Origin: Streptomyces caelestis
GTDB taxonomy: Bacteria > Actinomycetota > Actinomycetes > Streptomycetales > Streptomycetaceae
Direction: 5' to 3'
DNA length: 64,000 bases
Assembly (NCBI RefSeq): GCF_014205255.1
Contig: NZ_JACHNE010000001.1
Span: 7,192,001 to 7,256,000 of the forward strand
Below the pieces are notes generated by a model, which saw only the letters and a list, made by a program, of their open reading frames with translations, made no database searches and was not told the origin of the DNA. Of the stretch, positions 51,162 through 60,800 are shown piece by piece. The position numbers were made by a program, and so were the translations under genes. Each line of letters begins with the position of its first letter. Position 1 is the stretch's first letter.

Positions 51162-53681
51162 GTGGAAGCCGAGTTGGCGGCGCTCGCGGCGTCGGGGGCG
51201 ACGACTCTGGTCGGGTTGATGATCTCCGACTCCTGGACGAGCGCCAAGGAGAGGCTGACGAGGTTCCTCGCCCGGCGCCGCTCGGCAGGGGATGCGGAGG
51301 AAGAACTCCAGGCAGCCAGCGAGGAGCTGGCCCGTGCTCGGGCGGCAGGGGACACTGCCGCGGAGGAGGAGATCGAGGCGGACTGGCGGCAGCGGCTGCT
51401 CGTCGTTCTTCGGGAAGAGCCCGCCGCCGCAGTTGAGCTGCGCAGCCTGCTGGCCGAATGGGCGGGCAACGTCTCGCACACCGTCATCAGCGGTGGTGTG
51501 AACCACAGCCCCGCCTTCCAGGGTGCGCAGATCCACGGCGGTATCACCTTCAACGTTCCGGCGGCGACGCCAACGGCCGACGAGACCGCCCGGCCGGACC
51601 AGGTTCCGGTGCTCACCGTCCCGTTCAGCAACCGCAGGCGCGAAATCTCCCTGCTGGACGCGATGTGCGGTGCGGCTGCCCGGCGGCAGAGCGGCGTCGA
51701 CGTCACGGTCGTCGGCGGGCTGCCGGGGGTCGGCAAGAGCGCCATGGCGCGGAAATGGGCGAGCATGTCCCGGCAGCTGTTCCCGGACGGGCAGTTGTAT
51801 GTCGACTTCGCGGCTCTGCGTGACCAGGCCGTCACCGGTGGGACCGTCGGCGCCGACGTGTCCGAAGCCCTGGCCATGGTTCTCAGATCCCTGAAGGTGA
51901 GCGACGCCGGCATGCCTGCGTCGCTCGCGGAGCGGACCAACCTGTTCCGTTCGCGCTCCGCCGATCAGCGCCTGCTGCTCGTCCTGGACGATGTGAGCCA
52001 GCCCGCACAGGTAAGGCCGTTGATCCCCAAGGGCCCGGGGAGCGCAGTTCTCGTCACCAGCCACGGCAAGCTGGGTGAACTGGTCCTTGACGGAGCACAG
52101 CTGATCTCACTGGAACCCCTGGACGCGGAGGGCGGCCTGGCCCTCTTGGCCGACCGCTGCGGAGAGGAAGCCGTGGCAGCCGAGCGGGCCGCAGCCGAGC
52201 GCCTGGTCGAGCTGTGCGGGGGCCTGCCGGTGGCGCTGCAGATAGCGGCGGCCCGCCTGATCACGGACGACGGTCTGACCATGACGTCCCTGTCGGAGGA
52301 ACTGGAGGACGAAGCCGGCCGGCTTGCCGCCCTGGCCCTGCCAGGATTCCAGGGGGCTCTCCCCGGGGAGGAGTACTCCGTGTCCGCCCTGCTCGGCTCC
52401 TCATACCGGCTGCTGCCGCCCGACGCTGCCCGGCTTTACCGCCTCCTTGGATGGTTGCCGACTGGCGCCTTCGACGCCGGAGTCGCCGCGGTCGCCGCGG
52501 ACCTCGACACCCCGAGTGCGAAGCGCCTGCTGCGCACGCTCATGACCGCGAGCTTCGTGGAAGCCGGCCGTGACGGCCGTTACCGCATGCACGACCTCGT
52601 GCGGCTGCATGCCCGGGAACGCGCCGCGGAGGAGGAGCCGCCGGCGGAGGAGAAGGCGATGACGAGGAGGGTGGCCACCCACTACCTCGTTCTCGCCGCG
52701 TTCGCCGATCGGGCGCTGAGGAAGGAGCGGTTGCGGATCGCCGACCTGTCACCGCTGCTGCGCACCGCTGACGATCCCTTCGCGGTCGGTACGGGACCCT
52801 CCCCCCTGGAGTGGCTGGATGCCGAGCGCCACGCCATCCTGGCCGTCCTGCGGGCCGCGAGCCGGCACCGGCTGCACAGCCTTGTCTGGCCACTGGCCGA
52901 GGCGTTCACGGCCTTGTTCCTGCGCCACCGTTACCTGGAGGCGTGGAAGGAGTCGCTCGAACTCGGCGTCGCCTCGGCCGCCGCCCTCGCCGAGTCGGCT
53001 GAGACCGCGAACGAGATCGCCGAGGCCGCACAAGCCGAGGCGCGGCTGCGCAGCCTGCTGTCCCGCCCGCTGATGGACCTCGGCGAGACCGCCCTTGCCG
53101 GGAGGGAGCTGCGGACCGCCGCCGCACGGGCCGAGGTGACCGACCACCTGACTCTGCGTGCCTCCGTTCAGGAGTTCCTCGGACGCTATCTGGACCGGGT
53201 CGACCCTGCTCAGGCCGTCCCCGCCTACCGGCGGTCGTACGAGCTGAACAAGGAGGCGGGCCAGGGCCGTGGGGCGGCCATCGCCGCCTACTTCCTCGGC
53301 TGCGCGCTGGATGCTCGCGGCGAGTACGCCGAAGCGCTGGAAACCCTGCGCATGGCGCACCACGACCTGCTCGCACGCGAGGAACCCGACCCGCGTATGG
53401 CCGCGCGGGCCATGGCCGCGATCGGTGCCGTCCATGACCACCTGGGCGCCACCGCAGAGGCGGTACGCGCGTTGCGCGAGGCGGTTCGTGTCCTGGAGGA
53501 GGAGAAAGCGACGCACTACGAGGCTGAGGCCCTCGTCACCCTCGTCGACATCGCCGAGCGGACCGGAAGCTACCAGGACAGCGTGCGCGGCTGGCTCACC
53601 CGGGCCGTCACGCTCCACGAGGCCAACGGCAATCCTTTGGCCGAGGACCTGCGTCGGCGGCTGGAGAACCTCGTCCGGTGA
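51162..53681 (+). CDS. NB-ARC-TPR STAND protein, module 2
   Basis: An 839-residue STAND protein paralogous in layout to the one at 45883. The N-terminus (LAALAASGATTLVGLMISDS) resembles the start of module 1 and is followed by a helical region and a short segment with GGVNHSPAFQGAQIHGGITF, a pattern seen in many actinobacterial STAND proteins. The NTPase has an intact P-loop (VVGGLPGVGKSAMARKW, near residue 190), Walker B LLLVLDDVSQPAQ, LVTSHGK, and CGGLPVALQIAAARL. A winged helix (YRMHDLVRLHARERA) and TPR repeats complete it. The GTG at 51162 has AAGGGGG five bases upstream. It ends seven bases from the stop of the convergent GT-B-like gene. Confidence 0.88.
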   Translation: MEAELAALAASGATTLVGLMISDSWTSAKERLTRFLARRRSAGDAEEELQAASEELARARAAGDTAAEEEIEADWRQRLLVVLREEPAAAVELRSLLAEWAGNVSHTVISGGVNHSPAFQGAQIHGGITFNVPAATPTADETARPDQVPVLTVPFSNRRREISLLDAMCGAAARRQSGVDVTVVGGLPGVGKSAMARKWASMSRQLFPDGQLYVDFAALRDQAVTGGTVGADVSEALAMVLRSLKVSDAGMPASLAERTNLFRSRSADQRLLLVLDDVSQPAQVRPLIPKGPGSAVLVTSHGKLGELVLDGAQLISLEPLDAEGGLALLADRCGEEAVAAERAAAERLVELCGGLPVALQIAAARLITDDGLTMTSLSEELEDEAGRLAALALPGFQGALPGEEYSVSALLGSSYRLLPPDAARLYRLLGWLPTGAFDAGVAAVAADLDTPSAKRLLRTLMTASFVEAGRDGRYRMHDLVRLHARERAAEEEPPAEEKAMTRRVATHYLVLAAFADRALRKERLRIADLSPLLRTADDPFAVGTGPSPLEWLDAERHAILAVLRAASRHRLHSLVWPLAEAFTALFLRHRYLEAWKESLELGVASAAALAESAETANEIAEAAQAEARLRSLLSRPLMDLGETALAGRELRTAAARAEVTDHLTLRASVQEFLGRYLDRVDPAQAVPAYRRSYELNKEAGQGRGAAIAAYFLGCALDARGEYAEALETLRMAHHDLLAREEPDPRMAARAMAAIGAVHDHLGATAEAVRALREAVRVLEEEKATHYEAEALVTLVDIAERTGSYQDSVRGWLTRAVTLHEANGNPLAEDLRRRLENLVR

Positions 53682-53688
53682 CAGCCGG

Positions 53689-55434
53689 TCACCGCGGGCC
53701 GCTCGGTGTGGGAGATGGGCGCAGCCGCAGGACGACGTCCTCGGTCCGCAGATCTCCGATCCGCAGGGTGACGTAGGCGTCATCCAGAGGGCAACCCGCG
53801 CGCAGGCATGCGTAGACCACGGCAGCCGGAAGACCCGCGTCCAGCTCGGGGCCGGTGACGGCCGCCTCCATGATCCGGCCGTCCCTGAGCCCGATCAGGA
53901 AGCCCCCATGGCGGACGGCCGATGCGGCGAGGAGGCTGCCGGGCAGCCGCTCGAGGGTGCCCTGGATCCACCGCAACGCGCCCACCGCGTTGGGCGCCGG
54001 ACGGTGGGCCAGGATCACTGAGGCACTCTCGACCAGCCGCCGGTCGCGTTCACCGTCGGAGCACGCGAGATGGGTGAAGAACAGGGGCGCGCTGGCGCCC
54101 GTGCCACCGCCTGAGTGCGCGGCGGCCGGGAAACGGCGTACGACGACAGCCGAGGGCACGTGGTCCTGTTCGATCCCCTCGACCTCTGTGATCACCTGCC
54201 AGGAGGTGACTGGTGAGGCCGGCGGGTCGGGCCGGGGCAGCACCAGCGCAGACGGTGGCGGGGAGGACGGCTCCGGGAGCCGCAGCAGTCGGTAGAGGGC
54301 GGCACGGAGTCGGGGGAGAGCCTGTCCAGGTTCGGCGAAGGCGGACTGGGCGACGGCCGCGTACCGCTCGGGCGTGTGCTCGTGAATTACGTGCTCGACC
54401 TGGTGGCGAATGTCTCCGTCAGGGTCGAGCCGGGGCGCGACGGCTGCCAGAGCGTGGATCGCGGTCCCGGGCACCGCGTCGGTACCGAACGCCCCCAGCA
54501 GGACGGGCGTACCCGCCGAGGCGGCGTACAGCGTCACCGAGCCGTGGTCGCCGACCACGGCGTCCGCCGCGACGAGCGCGGCCCGCCACGCGTGAACAGG
54601 GGGCACGAGACGCAGTCCCGCGTCCAGGGCAGCCGCTTGGAGGACCCGGGTCTGCCACGCGCCGTGCGCGGCCCACACGTTGGGATGGACTATCGCAGCA
54701 ACCAGATACTCATCACCGGGAAGTTCGCCGAGGAGACTCGCGGGCAGGCGCGGGTGACGTCCCAGGAGCGACGTGGGCCCCCAGGTCGAACTGACCACGA
54801 TCAGGCGCCGGCCCGCCGAGACCCCCAGGGCATCGCGGTACGCATCCCTGCTCTCCCGGCTGGCCAGGAGTTCGTCGAAGCAGGGATCACCCACCAGCAG
54901 GGTACGGCCGGCTACTTTCGGGTGCCTGGCGAGCAGCTGCTCCTCCTGGGCCGGATGCGATACGGCCAGCCAGGCACGGCCCGACTCCAGCAGGGAGTCC
55001 GGCACGACACCGGAGAGCCTCTCCCGCGGACCGCGCGAGTCCGGCACCAGCTTCTGGAAGCCCACCCCGTGCGGCAACACCAGGACCGGGCAGTGTCCCT
55101 CCGGTACGTCGATGTTCTCGCTGGCGGAGAGGATGAGGTCGGGGGCGATGCGCTCCAGTTGTTCCCAGGGCATGACCCGGCAGCCGGCGCCGTGCAGAAG
55201 GTCGAGGACACCGGAGCCGAAGGCAGAGGTCGGGTCGTGAGCGAAGACGACGGTCACGCGATCGTCGCCGCGCAGCACGGCGGGCAGCGTTTCGAGGATG
55301 CGTACGGCCGACGTGACCGTGCGCGTGGCGACGACCAGCGTCCGTTCTCCGCGGAAGGTGCCCCACCGGTGGGCGTCGTGCCCCACGGGCACGCGAAGAG
55401 GCTGATTACCGGACAAGGCGGCCGCCTCTAACAA
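53689..55434 (-). CDS. GT-B/TagB-like protein, module 2
   Basis: A 581-residue paralogue of the protein at 48276. The same motifs occur: VLVLPHGVGFQKLVPDS near residue 120, LLVGDPCFDEL, LIVVSSTWGPTSLLG, VAAIVHPNVWAAHG and AVVGDHGSVTLYAASAGTPV. Where module 1 has the SREPGAG insertion this protein has the ordinary loop PDSRGPRERLSG. TTG at 55434 has GGAGG seven bases upstream and is taken as the start. An in-frame TGA lies 21 bases before it, at the edge of a 371-bp heptamer array. The region just upstream (CTGACCGGCTG) matches the first codons of the paralogue, so the original N-terminus may have been shifted out of frame. It converges with the NB-ARC gene. Confidence 0.75.
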   Translation of the reverse strand: MLEAAALSGNQPLRVPVGHDAHRWGTFRGERTLVVATRTVTSAVRILETLPAVLRGDDRVTVVFAHDPTSAFGSGVLDLLHGAGCRVMPWEQLERIAPDLILSASENIDVPEGHCPVLVLPHGVGFQKLVPDSRGPRERLSGVVPDSLLESGRAWLAVSHPAQEEQLLARHPKVAGRTLLVGDPCFDELLASRESRDAYRDALGVSAGRRLIVVSSTWGPTSLLGRHPRLPASLLGELPGDEYLVAAIVHPNVWAAHGAWQTRVLQAAALDAGLRLVPPVHAWRAALVAADAVVGDHGSVTLYAASAGTPVLLGAFGTDAVPGTAIHALAAVAPRLDPDGDIRHQVEHVIHEHTPERYAAVAQSAFAEPGQALPRLRAALYRLLRLPEPSSPPPSALVLPRPDPPASPVTSWQVITEVEGIEQDHVPSAVVVRRFPAAAHSGGGTGASAPLFFTHLACSDGERDRRLVESASVILAHRPAPNAVGALRWIQGTLERLPGSLLAASAVRHGGFLIGLRDGRIMEAAVTGPELDAGLPAAVVYACLRAGCPLDDAYVTLRIGDLRTEDVVLRLRPSPTPSGPR

Positions 55435-55455
55435 ATCTGCGCCTCCAGCCGGTCA

Positions 55456-55826
55456 GCGGCTCGCGGCTCGCGGCTCGCGGCTCGCGGCTCGCGGCTCGCG
55501 GCTCGCGGCTCGCGGCTCGCGGCTCGCGGCTCGCGGCTCGCGGCTCGCGGCTCGCGGCTCGCGGCTCGCGGCTCGCGGCTCGCGGCTCGCGGCTCGCGGC
55601 TCGCGGCTCGCGGCTCGCGGCTCGCGGCTCGCGGCTCGCGGCTCGCGGCTCGCGGCTCGCGGCTCGCGGCTCGCGGCTCGCGGCTCGCGGCTCGCGGCTC
55701 GCGGCTCGCGGCTCGCGGCTCGCGGCTCGCGGCTCGCGGCTCGCGGCTCGCGGCTCGCGGCTCGCGGCTCGCGGCTCGCGGCTCGCGGCTCGCGGCTCGC
55801 GGCTCGCGGCTCGCGGCTCGCGGCTC
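55456..55826. repeat. 7-bp tandem repeat, 53 perfect copies, upstream of the GT-B-like gene
   Basis: Exactly 371 bases of GCGGCTC without a single variant. It lies 22 bases upstream of the TTG start of the gene at 53689. All three minus-strand frames are open across it and encode SREPRAA repeats. The perfect homogeneity implies recent expansion or ongoing slippage. The unit differs by one base from the array at 49632. Confidence 0.95.
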
Positions 55827-55830
55827 TGAT

Positions 55831-55859
55831 CTAGTATCACATGTCAAGGTGCCGAGCAA
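55831..55859 (-). promoter_or_regulatory. Weak promoter candidate before the 53-copy array
   Basis: Minus-strand TTGCTC (55854-55859), 17-base spacer, TACTAG (55831-55836). The spacing equals that of the promoter candidate at 49764. If used, the array would be the 5' leader of the GT-B-like mRNA. The match is partial, so confidence is low. Confidence 0.25.
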
Positions 55860-56216
55860 CCCTTCGTGTGCGTCTCACGGGTCCAGGACTGCTACACCGT
55901 AACGAACGGGACGGGCACCGCCAGAGATGGCCGACGCATCCTGAATGCATCGGAGATGTGTAGTGTCCCGGAGATGCCCGGGACCAAGCCCGATCCCGCG
56001 CTATGTTGCTCCGCCTCGCAGCAGGGTGCGTTCCACGCAACCGCGCGTTTCCTATCGCTGGATGCACATCGGAGGGGGACAGACCAGGCACTCGGCTGTC
56101 CTGCGGCGCAGATCCCGCGCTCCGTGATCACTTGCAGTCGTGCGGCGGAGCGAGCGAGCACCGTGAGGCAGGGCCATGTGCAGCATCAATTGGTCAGCGC
56201 ACGCAGGTCCCGACAC
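55860..56216. other. Spacer with a partial copy of the hairpin element
   Basis: No gene recognised. GATCCCGCGCTATGTTGC at 55992-56009 matches the end of the hairpin element at 41008 in the same orientation. A 7-bp-stem hairpin (GTCCCGG/CCGGGAC) lies just before it. The element is about 210 bp behind the stop of the nuclease gene. Confidence 0.45.
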
Positions 56217-57770
56217 TCAGCGGCGGCGGTAAGGAAGGTCGTCCTGGCGCAGAGCGAGGTAGGTCTCCGGGGTGGCGGCTTCGAGTAGGTCCGGATGGTC
56301 ATTGAGGTCGAGCCGAGGTTCTTGATTGTCCGGGAGAAGGTCGCTCCACTCGCGGTCCGCGCCTTGTTCGTATGCTTGGCGGACGAGCCTCCGGACCCGA
56401 GGGCGGGCCTCTTCCTGCTGCTCGCGGAAAATGTGCCGCTGGCTGCGGCGGCGCTCCTCCGCGGCTTCCTCGTCAGCTGGTTCCTCGGTGAGATACTGAT
56501 CTTCCGCGCGCAGCCCAGGGGTGCGTTCGGCGATCATCCGGTCCTCGTAGTGCAGCTGTGCGCAGGCAGCGAACAGTCGGCGGGACATACCCAAGTGCAC
56601 TTCGGTGCCGGGAATACGGCAGCTGAGGAAGTCGTCCAGGCCCAGCCGACGGGCCCCCTCACGGAGAGTCTGCTCGTCGTCCAGGCTGCCGACTGCACCA
56701 CGGGCGTCCGCGCGCAGGGCGCGCGTGGCGTCGTCTCGTTCCAGTGGGGTGGTGATCCCTTCTCTCCGACGACGGCGGGTGGTGCGGTCGGCGGACAGGG
56801 CGATGGTGCGTAGTTGGGACGGCAGCGCGGAGCGTAGGGCGAGGTAGACCAGCATCTGTGCGCGGGCCGTGCCCATGAGGGCGTCATCGCTGGCGCCGAG
56901 GTGGTCTTCAGCGCTGTCGGGAATCGTCGGTGCGGGGGACACGCCTACGGTGTTGAGAGGTGGTTGGCCGGGGTGCTGGTTGTGGTCGATGGTGAGGCAG
57001 AGGTCGCCCTGGGGCTGTACCGCTGCACCGACCAGGATGCGGCGGTGCGCGTAGGCATGGAGGATCTTGCTTCCTTCGCTCAGCTGCTTCCAGCCGTCCT
57101 TGAGGGTTGTCTTGCCGACGTTGCCGCCTTTCGCCTCGATGAGCCAGTACGCGTTCTCCGCCTCGTGCAGACCCCATAGGTCCGGCAGGCGCCGGGCGGG
57201 GTCCTTGAAGGCGTCGGCGAGCGCCGGGTCGGGGCCACCGTCTTCCAGGTGCCATGTTTGTCCGAGGCCCATCAGCGAGCGGCAGGCCCACTCGGCCATG
57301 GTCATGCCCAGCCGGTAGCCGAGGGCGTTCTTGGCAGTCCGCTCGGTGCCGTATTCGTAGACCGCGTTGAGGGTCAGGCGCCGCCCGGCGCTGTGCGGGA
57401 GCGGGTGCTTGGGCGTGACATCGTGAAGACCGAGATAGGCATACAGCGGGGAGATCCGGGCGACGAGTTCACCTCGCGCGAGCTGCGGAACCTGCTGCAG
57501 GTTCGGCGTGACATCGCGGCCCACCTCGGTCGCCGCTTTGATGATCTCCCGCCAGGTGGTGGTGGGGGCGTACCACCCGTTGCTGGCTGGGAAGGCGGCC
57601 GGTGTGTCCCAGGGTTTGTGCGGGGCGGTACGCCACTGGGGATAGGGGCGCCGTGCCGGGGCGTCGCGGAGCAGCACAGGTATGTCCAGGCTGTCGGCGT
57701 AGACGGGGGGCGGCGCGTCGTTCACGTGTGCGGGAATCACGCCAGTCACTGTGGCACCGGTTGTCTTCAT
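56217..57770 (-). CDS. pPIWI_RE-associated restriction-endonuclease-like protein
   Basis: A 517-residue protein, third gene of a helicase-PIWI-nuclease set. In the middle, RLTLNAVYEYGTERTAKNAL and GMTMAEWACRSLMGLGQTWH precede PDLWGLHEAENAYWLIEAKG (residues ~195-215). This gives a D...ExK pattern of the PD-(D/E)XK fold. The C-terminus is charged and helical (HIFREQQEEARPRVRRLVRQ). Published analyses of pPIWI_RE loci describe exactly such a nuclease next to the PIWI protein and a DinG-type helicase. The ATG at 57770 follows the PIWI stop by 98 bp. A decayed fragment of a paralogue lies at 41098. Confidence 0.8.
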   Translation of the reverse strand: MKTTGATVTGVIPAHVNDAPPPVYADSLDIPVLLRDAPARRPYPQWRTAPHKPWDTPAAFPASNGWYAPTTTWREIIKAATEVGRDVTPNLQQVPQLARGELVARISPLYAYLGLHDVTPKHPLPHSAGRRLTLNAVYEYGTERTAKNALGYRLGMTMAEWACRSLMGLGQTWHLEDGGPDPALADAFKDPARRLPDLWGLHEAENAYWLIEAKGGNVGKTTLKDGWKQLSEGSKILHAYAHRRILVGAAVQPQGDLCLTIDHNQHPGQPPLNTVGVSPAPTIPDSAEDHLGASDDALMGTARAQMLVYLALRSALPSQLRTIALSADRTTRRRRREGITTPLERDDATRALRADARGAVGSLDDEQTLREGARRLGLDDFLSCRIPGTEVHLGMSRRLFAACAQLHYEDRMIAERTPGLRAEDQYLTEEPADEEAAEERRRSQRHIFREQQEEARPRVRRLVRQAYEQGADREWSDLLPDNQEPRLDLNDHPDLLEAATPETYLALRQDDLPYRRR

Positions 57771-57868
57771 GGCTTCGAAGTGAGTCTTCTCGTGTCAACC
57801 TTGCGTGGCTGATCGGAGTTGATCGCGTGAGGGGGCTCTGGGTGCGGAACGCTCGTGCGTGCCGGTGT

Positions 57869-60800
57869 TCAGCGGGCTCCGGTTGCTGAGTCGATGATGT
57901 CCTTCTGTTCCTGGTCGGCGTCCCTGTTGCTGGGGGCGGATCGCCTGTACTGGGGGTGGTCGAGGTCCATCTGGAGTGCGGCGTGCAGGGGGGCGGGGTA
58001 GCGGGTGCGCTCGGACCAGGCCATGGCCTGGTGGGAGAGGCTGGCGGTGGCTCGGGCGAGGTCTTCCCGGGAGTAGCGGGGGTTGGTGAACATGGGATTG
58101 ATCTCGCGGGTGGTGATGGAGTGCCAGTTGCCGTTGAGTTCACTCTCACCCCGCGCATCCCTCTCGTCGCTGGCGCGCCAGCGGGTGCGGCCGTCCCCGA
58201 GGCGGCTGCGGTTGTGGGTGCGGGATTCGCTGAAGAGGAACCAGGGGTGTCCCTCGGGCCGGTGGCCGGGCCAGGCGAGATACTGGCTGACCTTGATGAA
58301 GGGGTCGAGTCCCTTGGCCAGCCGGCTTTTGGTGGTGCCCTCTTTCTCGGCGTAGACGAAGCGGGGAAGTTCGTCCTGCATGGTGTTGACGCGGATGTAG
58401 CTGATCGGGTGCAGACGCTCGTCCGCGATGTCCTGGTGCGGAGTCCACAGACGCCTGTCGTCCTCGGGCAGGCTGTCGGGGGTCAGGCCGAAGCTCCTGT
58501 TGTGGAAGCCGGGGTAAATGCGACGCCATGCATGGCCATCGAGCATGACGGCGAGATCGAGACCGGCCATTTCGGGCCTCTGCTGGAGCTGTACCAGTGC
58601 ACGGGCAGCGTCGCTGCCGACCTCGCACCACCGGTCCATTCGCGTCTTGCTCGCGTCTCTTTCGTTGTGCAGGGGGTAGTTCTTGGCGTGGAAGGCGGTG
58701 TTCGCGTCGTAATACGGGGCCCAGGTGTTGGTGATGTTGCTCCAGCCGAGCATGGTCCACACGCCGCCGGGTTTGATGGGTGGGATGAGCACGGCAGCAG
58801 TGGTGATCCAGAGGGGCTCGCCCCGGTAGAGGTTGCTCTTGGTCTGCATACGGCAGTGCAGGCCGCAGTAGGCGATGCGGGGCAGCGGGTCCTTGTCGGG
58901 GTGCAGGATGGCCTCGTACCGGTCGTCGACAACGCCGAGGCTGCGGTGCATGTCAAGGACAGCGGCGAACGCGGCGTGGTCCTTGTGGTACTCCTTCTTC
59001 TGGGGCTGAATCTCGGTCAGGACGGGTGCGGCCGTTCCCTTGCGGTACTGGAGCTTGGCGCCGATGGTGAATTGGCTGGGCACGCGTGCTTCAGCGAAGA
59101 GACCACGCACCGCGTGCTTGGCGTCCTTCTCGTTCCTCTCGGTCTCCTCAGCCCTCTTCCGGGCCATGCGGCTGCCGTTGGCCGGCGTGCTTGCACCGTC
59201 CTGGTCGGTGCGGGGCATCTCGGTTTCGCACCAGACAACCAGGCGGGTCCCCGGCTCCTTGTGCCGGTTGATGATCGCGTTGACCTCAGCGCGGCGGATG
59301 CCAGCGCGTCCTGTGCCGTGCTGAAGGAGTTCTTCTGCCTTGTGAAGCACCAGGCGAATACCGGGGCGGAGTTCGACCTCGCTGAGTGAGGGTTTGATCG
59401 TCTCGGGATCGATGCCATAGGCGCAGGCGAGGGCCTGCACCATGCGCCGCCGCGTGGGGTACCGGTACCACAGGCCGAGATACACCAGCTTGATCTCACC
59501 CTGCTTTTCGATGGAGCGCTGGATGGATTCTGGGGAAGGGAGGCCGACCTTGTCCTGGAAACGGGCAGCTGCCTTCTTGCTGCTCTCGTCGTCGCTTGCC
59601 TTCCCCTGCGCCCACTGCAGGTGGGATGTGTCCTGGAAGTACCGCTTGCCGAAGCCTTTGCTGTCACTGACCAGGGTCATCACGGGTACCGCGCCGCTTT
59701 CGCTTTCACTTTCGCCGTTCCCGGTCACTTCCGGGGCGAAGGAGGCGTGGAGGTGCTCCATGATCAGACGGTGGTGATGGGTGCCGGTGCCGGTTCCGAC
59801 ACCGTTGCTCTTGGGCATGGTGGCGTGCAGGGGCCGGACCTTGCCGGGCGCCTCCATGGTGAGTGATTTGCCGCTGCCGCGTTTGTCGATCTCCGTATTG
59901 GCCCGGGTCTGGACAGCAAGCAGACCCGTGTGGTCGACGTCCAGACGGGCGGCGATCTCCAGTCCGTATCGGTTGGCGGACTTCAAGCCTCCGGGGCCGT
60001 CCAGCTTGAGAGAGAGGACCGGCTTGTCACCGCCGCAGTCGACCATGGCCGTCTTGGCGTAGATGACGGCGTTGCTGATGCGCCGGTTGCTGCCGTGGAA
60101 GTGGATGACGGGGTTGGCGTAGCCGGTGAAGGTGGCCATCTTGGTGTCCACGCGGGAGAGCGCGTAGTCCCGGGCGCTCCAGTCATCGGGGAGTTCGGAC
60201 CAGTTGTCAGCGATCTGTTGTGTCGCTTCGGCGCTTGGGGGGTGCCCGATGTGTGCGAAGGCGGGTCCGAAGGGGTGGTCCCAGGCGATGACGCTGCCGT
60301 CGCTGAGTGGCCGGTAGGCGAGAGTGGCGGCGGTTTCGGTGTCCTTTGCCCAACCCGCTTGGCGGGGCTTGGCCGTCTCCTCTGGTTCCCTCTCGTCCTC
60401 TGGCTGTTCGGACTCCTTGCTCTGCGGCGTCACCGGCTTCATGGCGTACTCGGTGAAGGCAGTCCCGGCGAACTTGTCGGCCATACACCAGCGCACGGCC
60501 TGGTAGGCCCAGCCAGGCGGGTTGGGGGCCAGGGTGCCGCGGTTGAGGATGGCATCGGCCAGGGAGAGCTTCGCCGGCGTAGTGGCACGGACAAGGCCCG
60601 GCAGCGTGGACTTCCCGGTGTCGGATGCGCTGTCGAGCGACGTGCCCTTGACCGCGGCTTCGAGGTAGGTGAACAGCTTGGCGAGCTTGCCGGGGTCGAT
60701 CTCCTTGAGGGAGATCATGTAGCGGAAATGCTTGTCGAGGTGGACGTAGCCCTCGGCGAGGGCTTGCAGGGCGGTGGTGGCGATACTGAGCGGCCACAGC

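Noticed and set aside
55406..55859. Two overlapping 143-144-codon frames made of SREPRAA repeats
   Set aside because: They are the necessary result of a 7-bp repeat without stop codons. They were not called as protein genes; their stops are discussed as possible leader reading frames only.
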